In this document: positions 1 to 4,767 of the stretch, in pieces
How the letters are laid out: the number at the start of each line of letters is the position of its first letter
Position numbering within the stretch: the stretch's first letter is position 1
Origin: Pseudomonadota bacterium
GTDB taxonomy: Bacteria > Pseudomonadota > Gammaproteobacteria > Xanthomonadales > Xanthomonadaceae
Reading direction: 5' to 3'
Length of the DNA: 8,480 nt
Assembly: GCA_023430045.1 (NCBI GenBank)
Contig: JAEZCF010000044.1
Span: 1-8,480, forward strand
The notes under the pieces: model-generated
Seen by the model: only the letters and a program-made list of their open reading frames with translations
Told to the model about the DNA's origin: nothing
The model's database searches: none
Position numbers and translations under genes: made by a program

Positions 1-145
1 GTCCAGTGGAAGGGCGGCAGATGAGAAGCCCCGCCGGGGTTCGACGGTTCTGTAGGAGCAGAACCGGACAGCCGCAGACTGGCCCCGTAGCGCACAGCGC
101 GCAGGGGCTGGGTGCAGGGATGCACCCAGCAATCCCCCCCTCTCC
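1..145 (+). repeat. Structured intergenic repeat, copy A (full unit)
   Basis: This is a 145 bp unit followed directly by a second copy starting at 146. It folds into a series of hairpins: a small CCCC/GGGG stem near 29-40; a stem at 45-66 closing on an AGGA loop (9 bp including one U.G pair); GCGC-ACA-GCGC near 90-100; and a 10 bp perfect stem at 107-130 with a GGGA loop. No convincing gene is seen in it: an open frame runs through both copies, but it has no upstream ribosome site and merely translates the repeat. The family is not one I recognise by name. It differs from the GTAG-type SMAG elements in this window. Confidence 0.8.
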
Positions 146-238
146 GTCCAGTGGAAGGGCGGCAGATGAGAAGCCCCGTGGGGTTCGACGGTTCTGCAGG
201 AGCAGAACCGGACAGCCGCAGGCAGTCCCCGTAGCGCG
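146..238 (+). repeat. Structured intergenic repeat, copy B (3' truncated)
   Basis: This is a direct repeat of copy A with few differences. It keeps the CCCC/GGGG element and the hairpin at 189-210 (9 bp perfect stem, AGGA loop), then stops at the GTAGCGCG segment, where a SMAG palindrome begins. The GGGA-loop hairpin of copy A is therefore missing. Positions 167-223 are identical over 57 bases to the reverse complement of 8424-8480, the inverted copy at the other end of the window. Confidence 0.8.
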
Positions 239-261
239 GTAGTGCCGGCCGCTGGCCGGCA
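239..261 (+). repeat. SMAG (GTAG-type REP) palindrome, single
   Basis: A GTAG tetranucleotide at 239-242 is followed by an 8 bp perfect stem (243-250 with 254-261) and a GCT loop. This head-plus-stem layout is that of the SMAG/REP elements common in Stenotrophomonas maltophilia genomes. It sits exactly where structured repeat copy B ends, about 53 bp upstream of the DUF6165-like gene. Confidence 0.8.
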
Positions 262-314
262 ATGCCCGGCTCTGCAGGCGCTATCATTCCTGCCTGCTTC
301 CAGGAAATGCCTAC

Positions 315-719
315 ATGACCGCCGAAATCCTTGTACCCGTCGCCTTCGGCGAACTGCTCGACAAGATCTCCATCCTGCAGATCAAGGCCGAACGCATCAC
401 CGATGAGGCAAAGCTGGCCAACGTGCGCACCGAACTGTCGGCGCTGGAGACGACCTGGATGTCGCATCCGGCCGGTGGACAGGATGTCGCGCAGCTGCGG
501 GCCGACCTGAAGGCGGTCAACGAGCGCCTGTGGGATATCGAGGACAACATCCGCCTGCAGGACAAAGCCGGTGATTTCGGCGCACGTTTCATCGAACTGG
601 CGCGCAGCGTCTATCTGCAGAACGACGAGCGCGCGCGGATCAAGAAGGCGATCAACCTGGCACTGGGTTCGGCGTATGTGGAAGAGAAGTCGTACAAGGA
701 CTACACCCCGCGCAGCTGA
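315..719 (+). CDS. DUF6165-like small protein near LPS core genes
   Basis: This encodes a 134-residue soluble protein with no signal peptide or membrane segment. The start ATG has an AGGAA ribosome site 8 bases upstream (302-306), and a candidate -10 (TATCAT, 282-287) would give a short leader. The N-terminal pattern EILVPVAFGELLDKISILQIKAER, shown here only as its ends (EILVPVAFGE, then KISILQIKAER), and the closing LNLALGSAYVEEKSYKDY-like end (INLALGS, then EEKSYKDY) match what I recall of the DUF6165 family, whose biochemical role is unknown to me. The middle (about residues 25-105) is rich in charged helix-forming residues and may be a helical hairpin. It converges on opsX with a 26 bp gap. 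Family assignment is from memory; any link to LPS synthesis is inferred from position only. Confidence 0.75.
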   Translation: MTAEILVPVAFGELLDKISILQIKAERITDEAKLANVRTELSALETTWMSHPAGGQDVAQLRADLKAVNERLWDIEDNIRLQDKAGDFGARFIELARSVYLQNDERARIKKAINLALGSAYVEEKSYKDYTPRS

Positions 720-749
720 GGCCAGCGGGGCGCCGCCCGGCCTCCTCAG
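716..749. terminator. Candidate bidirectional hairpin between converging genes
   Basis: The short gap between the stops at 719 and 746 holds nested inverted repeats: GAGGCC (718-723) with GGCCTC (739-744), and inside it GCGG-GGCG-CCGC (725-736). An alternative outer pairing joins CTGAGG (716-721) to CCTCAG (744-749). There is no U-run on either side, so classical intrinsic termination is uncertain. Confidence 0.35.
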
Positions 750-1792
750 GCCAGGTGATCGGCCACGTAGCGTTCGAAGGCGGCGATGCCATCTTCCACG
801 GTGATCAGCTGCATGACATCGTCGAACTCGATCTTGGTGCCCCATTTCAGGTCGCTGGCAGGCTTTCCCAGAAACCTGCGCGCGGCATCGTCATACCGGT
901 CCACGCAATAGCGGCGATCCGAATACGGGCCGCTGCGCTGCGGGTTGCTGGCCGCATGCAGCCCGAGCACCTTGGCACCCATCGCGTTGGCTATGTGCAT
1001 CGGCCCCGAATCTGGCGTCATCACCAGCGCGGCGCGGGCCAGCAACGCCGGCAACTGCTTCAGCGTGTCCTTGCCCACCAGGTCCAGCGCCGGCTGCGCG
1101 AGCTGGGCCTGGATGGCATCGGCAGTGTTGCGTTCCAGCTCGCTGCGGCCACCGCACAGCACCACCCGCCAGCCGCGCGTGCTGGCATGGTTGGCTACCG
1201 CGGCGTAACGGTCGGCATACCAGTTGCGGCGCTCATGGCTGGAGCAGGGCGAAATCATCAGCACCGGGCGGCCATCATCTTCCCACTGCGCCTGTGCCCA
1301 CGCATGAGCCGCATCCGGCACTGCCAGGTCCCAGCTGACCTCGGTCTGTTTCAGGCCCAACGGCTCGCAGAAACTGCCGATGGCGTCCAGCACATGGATG
1401 CCCGGACGGTCCGGGATGCGCTCGTTGATGAAAAGCCCATGCAGGTCCTTCGAGCGGCTGCGGTCATAACCAATCCGCCGACGCGCAGGTATGAAGGCCG
1501 ACAGCACATTCGCGCGGAAGGCCACCTGCATCTGCAGCAGGGCATCGAAACGTCCCGGCGGCAGCTCGCGACGAAGGGCCTTCATGCCGCCCAGGCCGGT
1601 CTTCTTGTCGTAGGCGTGGAAGGTCACCCCGGGCAGGCCTTCGAGCAGTTTCAGGCCGACCTTGTCGATGATCCAGTGGATGGACGCGTCCGGTCGCGCG
1701 GCCTGCAGCGTGCGGACCAGTGGCACCACATGGGTCACGTCCCCGAGCGCGGACAGGCGCAGAAGGCACAAGGAAGGGGACGTTGATGCCAT
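746..1792 (-). CDS. opsX: GT9 heptosyltransferase I, OpsX-type (LPS inner core)
   Basis: This encodes a 348-residue glycosyltransferase of family GT9. It is expected to transfer the first L-glycero-D-manno-heptose from ADP-heptose to phosphorylated Kdo-lipid A on the cytoplasmic face of the inner membrane. The N-terminal domain begins with LCLLRLSALGDVTHVVPLV (about 8-26), the usual GT9 opening; YDKKTG (61-66), FDALLQMQVAFRANVLS (82-98) and SPCSS (181-185) fit the OpsX/WaaC group. The C-terminal nucleotide-sugar site shows TPDSGPMHIANAMG (259-272). The family's normal length is met. An open frame extends 195 codons upstream, but that part lies antisense to kdkA, so the ATG at 1792 is chosen; no strong ribosome site precedes it. 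It is divergent from kdkA, and I recall the same opsX-kdkA neighbourhood in Haemophilus influenzae, which supports the specific name over a generic heptosyltransferase. Confidence 0.8.
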   Translation of the reverse strand: MASTSPSLCLLRLSALGDVTHVVPLVRTLQAARPDASIHWIIDKVGLKLLEGLPGVTFHAYDKKTGLGGMKALRRELPPGRFDALLQMQVAFRANVLSAFIPARRRIGYDRSRSKDLHGLFINERIPDRPGIHVLDAIGSFCEPLGLKQTEVSWDLAVPDAAHAWAQAQWEDDGRPVLMISPCSSHERRNWYADRYAAVANHASTRGWRVVLCGGRSELERNTADAIQAQLAQPALDLVGKDTLKQLPALLARAALVMTPDSGPMHIANAMGAKVLGLHAASNPQRSGPYSDRRYCVDRYDDAARRFLGKPASDLKWGTKIEFDDVMQLITVEDGIAAFERYVADHLA

Positions 1793-1797
1793 GGTGT

Positions 1798-1806
1798 TGT
1801 TAGACT
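1798..1806 (+). promoter_or_regulatory. Candidate extended -10 promoter for kdkA
   Basis: TGTTAGACT fits an extended -10 (TG-N-TAnnnT). No good -35 is visible. If used, transcription would start at about 1813, practically on the kdkA ATG at 1814, implying a leaderless message. It lies within the 21 bp gap and just ahead of the divergent opsX start. Confidence 0.35.
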
Positions 1807-1813
1807 CGAAAGA

Positions 1814-2563
1814 ATGGTCGCATTCGACGCCAATGAAGCCCTGACGCCCTGCCGCGAAGGTCGCGGAATGGGAGCCATTCTGTTCGACCGCGAGCGGCTG
1901 CGGCAAGCCGAGGCCGGCCTGTTCTCGCCGCAGTACTGGGGCGAACGGGCGCGGCCAGTCGATGAAGGCGGCCGTGGCGGCGCCTGGTTCGTTGACGCGC
2001 CGTTCGGCACCAGCGTGCTCCGTCATTACCGGCGGGGTGGCCTCGTAGCCAGGCTGGTGCATGACCGGTATCTGTGGCGCGGATCCGAATACACGCGCAG
2101 CTTCGCCGAATTCCGCCTGATGCGCGCGCTGCGTGCGTTGAAGCTGCCGGTGCCGCGCCCCATCGCCGCGTTCTACATGCGCGAAGGCCTGACCTACCGC
2201 TGCGCGATCCTGATGGAGCGCATCGAGGGCGTGCGTTCGTTGGCTGACCGCGCGCTGGTGGCAGGCCGGGGCGCCCCTTGGGAAGAGACCGGCCGGCTGG
2301 TCGCGCGTTTTCATCGCGCCGGGCTGGACCATGCCGATCTCAATGCCCACAACATCCTGTTCGATGGCAACGGGCATGGTTGGCTGATCGATTTCGACCG
2401 GGGCGTGCAGCGCATTCCCGCTACCGCCTGGCGCGAGCGCAATCTCAAGCGGCTGCTGCGCTCGCTGGTGAAGCTGCGTGGCGAGCGCAGCGTGGATGAG
2501 GTGGAGAAGGATTTCGCGCGCCTGCGCCGGGCCTATGACATGGCCTGGAACCGAGGTACCTGA
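1814..2563 (+). CDS. kdkA: 3-deoxy-D-manno-octulosonic acid (Kdo) kinase
   Basis: This encodes a 249-residue kinase that phosphorylates the single Kdo of the LPS inner core (4-position in H. influenzae KdkA) using ATP in the cytoplasm. It is eukaryotic-protein-kinase-like: SVLRHYRRGGL (67-77) carries nucleotide-site residues, RSFAEFRLM (95-103) follows, the catalytic loop is HADLNAHNIL (173-182, with D175 and N180), and the metal-binding DFD is at 193-195. Length agrees with the family (~240). The first ATG (1814) lacks a clear ribosome site; an internal ATG at 1868 has GAAGG seven bases upstream and would give 231 residues, so the start is not settled. I keep 1814 because the family has about that many residues before the conserved ILFD-like strand. 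Its stop overlaps the next start by one base (TGATG), implying translational coupling. A Kdo kinase fits organisms with one phosphorylated Kdo and an OpsX transferase, as seen next door. Confidence 0.88.
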   Translation: MVAFDANEALTPCREGRGMGAILFDRERLRQAEAGLFSPQYWGERARPVDEGGRGGAWFVDAPFGTSVLRHYRRGGLVARLVHDRYLWRGSEYTRSFAEFRLMRALRALKLPVPRPIAAFYMREGLTYRCAILMERIEGVRSLADRALVAGRGAPWEETGRLVARFHRAGLDHADLNAHNILFDGNGHGWLIDFDRGVQRIPATAWRERNLKRLLRSLVKLRGERSVDEVEKDFARLRRAYDMAWNRGT

Positions 2564-3330
2564 TGGACTGGATGCTGCGTTTCCTCGGCGTCGGCAACGC
2601 GTCGGCCGTGGAGCTGGGGTCGCCGATGGCGGTGATCGAGTGCGACGGACGGCCCTGGCTGACCATCGACTGCGGTGGCGAAGGCCTGACCGCGTTCAAG
2701 GCCCACTACGGGCACATGCCGCAGGCCCTGTTCGTCACCCACGTGCACCTGGACCATGTGGCGGGGTTCGAGCGACTGTTCGTGGATACATTCTTCAGCA
2801 CGCAGCGGCGCGGCAAGGTGCGGCTGTATGTCCCCGCGCCCGTGGTGCCGCTGCTGCACCGGCGCATCGGCGATTATCCCAACGTGCTGGCTGAAGGCGG
2901 TGCCAACTTCTGGGATGCATTCCAGCTGATCGTGGTGGGTGATGCGTTCTGGCACCAGGGCATGCGCCTGGAGGTATTCCCTGCGCGCCACCACTGGCCG
3001 GAAACCGCATATGGCCTTCGGCTGAAAGGTGCCCTGACCTGGAGCGGCGATACGCGGCCGATTCCGGAAATGCTGGCACGCTTCGCTGACGACAACGAAC
3101 TCATCGCGCACGACTGCGGGCTGCATGGCAATCCATCGCATACCGGGGTGGATGACCTGGAGCGCGAATACAGCGCCGCCCTGCAGGCGCGGATGATGCT
3201 TTACCACTACGCCAGTGCCGCCGATGGACAGGCGTTGCGTGCGCGCGGGCATCGCGTGGCACACCCTGGTGAGTGCGTGCCGCTGGCCACGCCCACGGCA
3301 ATGCATGTGCTGGCGCAGGATCCTCCCTGA
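2563..3330 (+). CDS. Metallo-beta-lactamase-fold hydrolase, RNase Z-like, substrate unknown
   Basis: This encodes a 255-residue soluble enzyme with no signal peptide. The two-metal site is intact: THVHLDH (59-65; H60, H62, D64, H65), then His at 143/144, SGDT (161-164, D163), AHDCGL (182-187) and H215 in LYHYAS. Opening MLRFLGVGNASAVELGS (4-20) and the spacing of the metal ligands resemble the RNase Z/phosphodiesterase branch of the superfamily rather than glyoxalase II or true beta-lactamases. The ATG overlaps the kdkA stop, so it is co-translated with a Kdo kinase, which suggests but does not show a role in envelope metabolism. A phosphodiesterase or nuclease activity is the most that can be inferred. 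It is followed by a SMAG inverted pair that may stop transcription. Confidence 0.85.
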   Translation: MDWMLRFLGVGNASAVELGSPMAVIECDGRPWLTIDCGGEGLTAFKAHYGHMPQALFVTHVHLDHVAGFERLFVDTFFSTQRRGKVRLYVPAPVVPLLHRRIGDYPNVLAEGGANFWDAFQLIVVGDAFWHQGMRLEVFPARHHWPETAYGLRLKGALTWSGDTRPIPEMLARFADDNELIAHDCGLHGNPSHTGVDDLEREYSAALQARMMLYHYASAADGQALRARGHRVAHPGECVPLATPTAMHVLAQDPP

Positions 3331-3347
3331 CAGGCCGCGGTGTAACC

Positions 3348-3414
3348 GTAGTGCCGGGCTCTGCCCGGCAACGCCATGAACGCGGGTGGCCAGCCGGGCA
3401 GAGCCCGGCTCTAC
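3348..3414. repeat. SMAG inverted pair (GTAG ... CTAC)
   Basis: Two SMAG palindromes face each other: GTAG plus an 8 bp stem with TCT loop (3348-3370), and the mirrored 8 bp stem with AGA loop ending in CTAC (3392-3414). The two halves are also complementary to each other over about 17 bp and can form one long hairpin. The pair lies between the convergent ends of the hydrolase gene and ffs, so it may terminate or protect both transcripts. Confidence 0.85.
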
Positions 3415-3439
3415 GAAACATGGCCGCTGAAAGGGTGAC

Positions 3440-3541
3440 GGCCCCGCCGGCTGACCTCGGCGCCCGCGTCGATCGATACCGTTGCTGCCTTCCGGCCCTG
3501 GCGGGATTTTCGATCTAGCGTCGCGAGGGGCCGACGGGGCC
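3440..3541 (-). ncRNA. ffs: Small signal recognition particle RNA (4.5S RNA)
   Basis: Read on the minus strand, the hallmark CAGGGCCGGAAGGCAGCAAC (3500 to 3481) carries the GGAA tetraloop (3493-3490) and the CAGG/AGCA internal loop that bind the Ffh M domain. The ends form a perfect 12 bp stem including one U.G pair (3541-3530 with 3451-3440), giving a ~102 nt rod as expected of the small bacterial SRP RNA without an Alu domain. It acts with Ffh and FtsY in co-translational membrane targeting. Mature ends may differ by a few bases, since 4.5S RNA is usually trimmed from a longer precursor. No clear promoter is visible just upstream. Confidence 0.93.
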
Positions 3542-3554
3542 GCCATAGAGACGT

Positions 3555-3573
3555 GGCCACCTTGGCGGTGGCC
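3555..3573. other. Perfect inverted repeat just upstream of ffs
   Basis: GGCCACC (3555-3561) and GGTGGCC (3567-3573) form a 7 bp stem around a 5-base spacer, 13 bp upstream of the 4.5S RNA 5' end on the minus strand. It could be part of the precursor leader or a protein site; the sequence alone does not decide. Confidence 0.4.
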
Positions 3574-3580
3574 GGTTCGC

Positions 3581-3614
3581 GGAATGGAAAACGGCGCGTT
3601 GCGCCCGTCATTCC
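3581..3614 (-). terminator. Terminator-like hairpin upstream of ffs
   Basis: On the minus strand a GC-rich stem (3608-3601 with 3597-3591, one bulged base) closes on AAC and is followed by a short TTTTCC run. Outer bases GGAATG and CATTCC (3581-3586, 3609-3614) can pair further. No gene that would need terminating here is seen, apart from a possible short transcript from the -10 at 3654-3659. Confidence 0.35.
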
Positions 3615-3653
3615 ATCCGCACTGCACATCGCGGTGGGCGACGGCAGGCGCGC

Positions 3654-3659
3654 ATTCTA
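3654..3659 (-). promoter_or_regulatory. Candidate -10 element reading toward ffs
   Basis: TAGAAT on the minus strand is a good -10 hexamer, but no convincing -35 lies 16-18 bases upstream. It would start a transcript near 3647 running through the hairpin at 3581-3614 toward ffs. Confidence 0.3.
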
Positions 3660-3731
3660 GCGCATCGGTGCGGGCATTAGCCAGAACACCCTTGGGTCGC
3701 GCCCGTCGGCCAAATGCGGTTCATGTGCGTT

Positions 3732-3740
3732 TGCTAGCAT
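3732..3740 (+). promoter_or_regulatory. Extended -10 promoter for sugE
   Basis: TGCTAGCAT fits an extended -10; the -35 region is poor. The predicted start at about 3746-3748 coincides with the first base of the riboswitch hairpin 1, which supports the assignment. Confidence 0.5.
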
Positions 3741-3747
3741 CGGTCGT

Positions 3748-3796
3748 GGAGGAACGGCCTCCCCCCTACCGGGTTTTACTGTCCAGGACGGCCTGG
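3748..3796 (+). promoter_or_regulatory. Guanidine-II (mini-ykkC) riboswitch
   Basis: Two short hairpins with ACGR-type loops lie in the sugE leader. Hairpin 1 is GGAGG-AACGG-CCTCC (3748-3762), with one extra A before ACGG; hairpin 2 is CCAGG-ACGG-CCTGG (3783-3796), an exact four-base ACGG loop. The linker is 20 bases. This is the guanidine-II layout, in which two loops join to bind guanidinium, and sugE/gdx is its usual target. The 3' arm of hairpin 1 (GGCCTCC, 3756-3762) is perfectly complementary to the ribosome-site region GGAGGCC (3808-3814). So without ligand the site would be masked, and with guanidinium hairpin 1 would form and free it. GGCCT of hairpin 2 (3790-3794) could pair with AGGCC (3810-3814) in the same way. 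The switching model is inferred. Confidence 0.8.
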
Positions 3797-3817
3797 CCCC
3801 TGTCAAAGGAGGCCGCC

Positions 3818-4135
3818 ATGGCCTGGATGTCACTCTTTTTTGCGGGTCTGCTGGAAATCGTCTGGGCCGTTTCGATGAAACAGTCCGAAGGCTTCAGCAA
3901 GCTCACTCCGACGCTCATCACCGTGGTCGGCATGATCGCCAGCTTCTGGCTGCTTGCCGTTGCCATGCGCACATTGCCGCTGGGTACCGCATACACCATC
4001 TGGACCGGCATCGGCGCAGTGGGAGCGTTCGTTGTCGGCATCGTGTTCCTCGGTGAGCAGGTGAGCGCGATGCGGATAGCGGCCGCTGTGCTGATCGTCA
4101 GTGGGCTGGTATTGATGAAGCTTTCGAGCAGCTGA
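3818..4135 (+). CDS. sugE: Guanidinium exporter, SMR family (Gdx/SugE)
   Basis: This encodes a 105-residue inner-membrane protein with four membrane segments (about 2-20, 30-50, 57-78, 84-102). It works as an antiparallel dimer exchanging protons for guanidinium. The family residues are in place: E13 in LLEIVWAVSMK, W16, S42, Y59 and W62 (TAYTIWTGIGAVG), and a G-rich third helix. This Gdx pattern distinguishes it from the multidrug EmrE type, although some SugE proteins also carry small quaternary ammonium compounds. A longer open frame starts at 3482 but crosses ffs and the riboswitch, so the ATG at 3818 is taken; it has AGGAGG (3807-3812) 5 bases upstream. Control by the guanidine-II riboswitch in its leader agrees with the assigned substrate. 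No neighbouring urea or carboxylase genes are present. Confidence 0.93.
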   Translation: MAWMSLFFAGLLEIVWAVSMKQSEGFSKLTPTLITVVGMIASFWLLAVAMRTLPLGTAYTIWTGIGAVGAFVVGIVFLGEQVSAMRIAAAVLIVSGLVLMKLSSS

Positions 4136-4152
4136 CGGCGTGCACGCCTGGA

Positions 4153-4183
4153 TTGACACCCCATTGCCGTCCTGTCACCTAAT
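4153..4183 (+). promoter_or_regulatory. Candidate promoter for the lipoprotein gene
   Basis: A perfect TTGACA (4153-4158) is followed after 19 bases by CCTAAT (4178-4183). The spacing is slightly long. A start near 4190 would give a leader of about 28 bases carrying the AAGGAG ribosome site (4202-4207). Confidence 0.45.
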
Positions 4184-4217
4184 CTCGACCTTCCACAAGG
4201 GAAGGAGAGGCCACGGC

Positions 4218-4550
4218 ATGATCCGATTTGCATCAGTGATAGCGCTGGCGGTGGTGGTGTCCGCGTGTTCCAAGCAGGAAGCACCGGCGCCCCAGGCTGC
4301 GTCCGAAACGCCCGCTGCGGGTACTGAAGCGTCACCCGCACGTGATGTGGAGGCGCAGGCTGCCGCGCCCGAGCGGCCGATGGATGAGGTGCCGGTGCGG
4401 CGGGTCACGGACGTGGGTGACCGCTTGTACCAGTTCGCCAATGGCTGTGAGATTGTCATCACCGCCAAGCGTGCCGTAGTGAAATCCGAGAGCCCGCAAT
4501 GCCAGTTGCATCATCGGGATATCGCGCTGCTGTATGCATCGGGTGACTGA
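4218..4550 (+). CDS. Small putative lipoprotein of unknown function
   Basis: This encodes 110 residues. MIRFASVIALAVVVSAC is a short type II signal peptide with the lipobox VSAC; C17 would be lipidated after cleavage, and SKQ at +2 to +4 has no Asp retention signal, so the outer membrane is its likely home. Residues 20-55 are a low-complexity Ala/Pro/Glu linker, and 58-110 form a small domain with two Cys (C77, C95) that could make a disulfide in the periplasm. I know no named family for it. An upstream in-frame ATG at 4140 would add 26 residues and destroy the signal peptide, while the ATG at 4218 has AAGGAG upstream. It has its own likely promoter and no operon partner. Confidence 0.8.
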   Translation: MIRFASVIALAVVVSACSKQEAPAPQAASETPAAGTEASPARDVEAQAAAPERPMDEVPVRRVTDVGDRLYQFANGCEIVITAKRAVVKSESPQCQLHHRDIALLYASGD

Positions 4551-4641
4551 GCAGCATCCCACTGCGAGGGTGTCTGTGATCGGCGAAATCCAGGTGCCGC
4601 AGTGCCGGCCCGTCCGCGGTGCCACCCCATCGCGGATCGGG

Positions 4642-4767
4642 TTACTTTATTGCTTCGACGGGTACCAGGCAGGCCCAGATCAACAGCAGCACAAGCCACG
4701 GCCAGCGCCAGTGGCCCATGCCCCGCCATGCGGCACGCCAGGGTCCTGGCGCCTTTGCATTCTTCAT
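4642..4767 (-). CDS. 41-residue Trp-rich single-pass membrane protein
   Basis: This small gene is supported by its context. Its ATG overlaps the stop of the PepSY gene as ATGA (4 bases shared, 4764-4767), and AGGAGG lies 5 bases before the ATG, a strong ribosome site. The 41 residues have a basic start (MKNAKAPGPWRAAWRGMGHWRW, spanning 1-22, of which I note only KNAK and WRAAWR as basic patches) and one hydrophobic segment at about 23-37 (PWLVLLLIWACLVPV). Six Trp stand at 10, 14, 20, 22, 24 and 31. Positive residues before the segment predict the N-terminus in the cytoplasm. It is the last gene of the receptor-PepSY operon; no family is recognised. It might be a small partner subunit of the PepSY membrane protein, but that is a guess. 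Confidence 0.75.
   Translation of the reverse strand: MKNAKAPGPWRAAWRGMGHWRWPWLVLLLIWACLVPVEAIK

Noticed and set aside
1..238. CRISPR-like array
   Set aside because: Only two direct copies of a long 145 bp unit, with no short repeats and regular spacers and no cas genes.
6..242. Open frame of 78 codons across the two tandem repeats
   Set aside because: It merely translates the repeat (the same peptide appears twice), has no ribosome site and ends at the SMAG element.
755..1786. Long plus-strand open frame opposite opsX
   Set aside because: It is the antisense of a clear GT9 gene; the high GC content keeps it open and its translation shows no family features.
1793..2377. N-terminal extension of opsX to 543 residues
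   Set aside because: The extension runs antisense through kdkA, and the GT9 fold starts a few residues after the ATG at 1792.
2533..3627. Minus-strand open frame of 364 codons opposite the hydrolase gene
   Set aside because: It runs antisense to the metal-site-bearing hydrolase and also crosses ffs; no recognisable domain.
3482..3817. Upstream extension of sugE
   Set aside because: It would translate 4.5S RNA antisense and the riboswitch; the family is ~105 residues and the ribosome site is at 3807-3812.
3741..3817. Guanidine-I (ykkC) riboswitch
   Set aside because: The larger conserved core is missing; two small hairpins with ACGG loops fit guanidine-II instead.
4137..4148. GGCGTGCACGCC palindrome after sugE as a terminator
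   Set aside because: The stem is only 4 bp with a tetraloop and no U-run follows.
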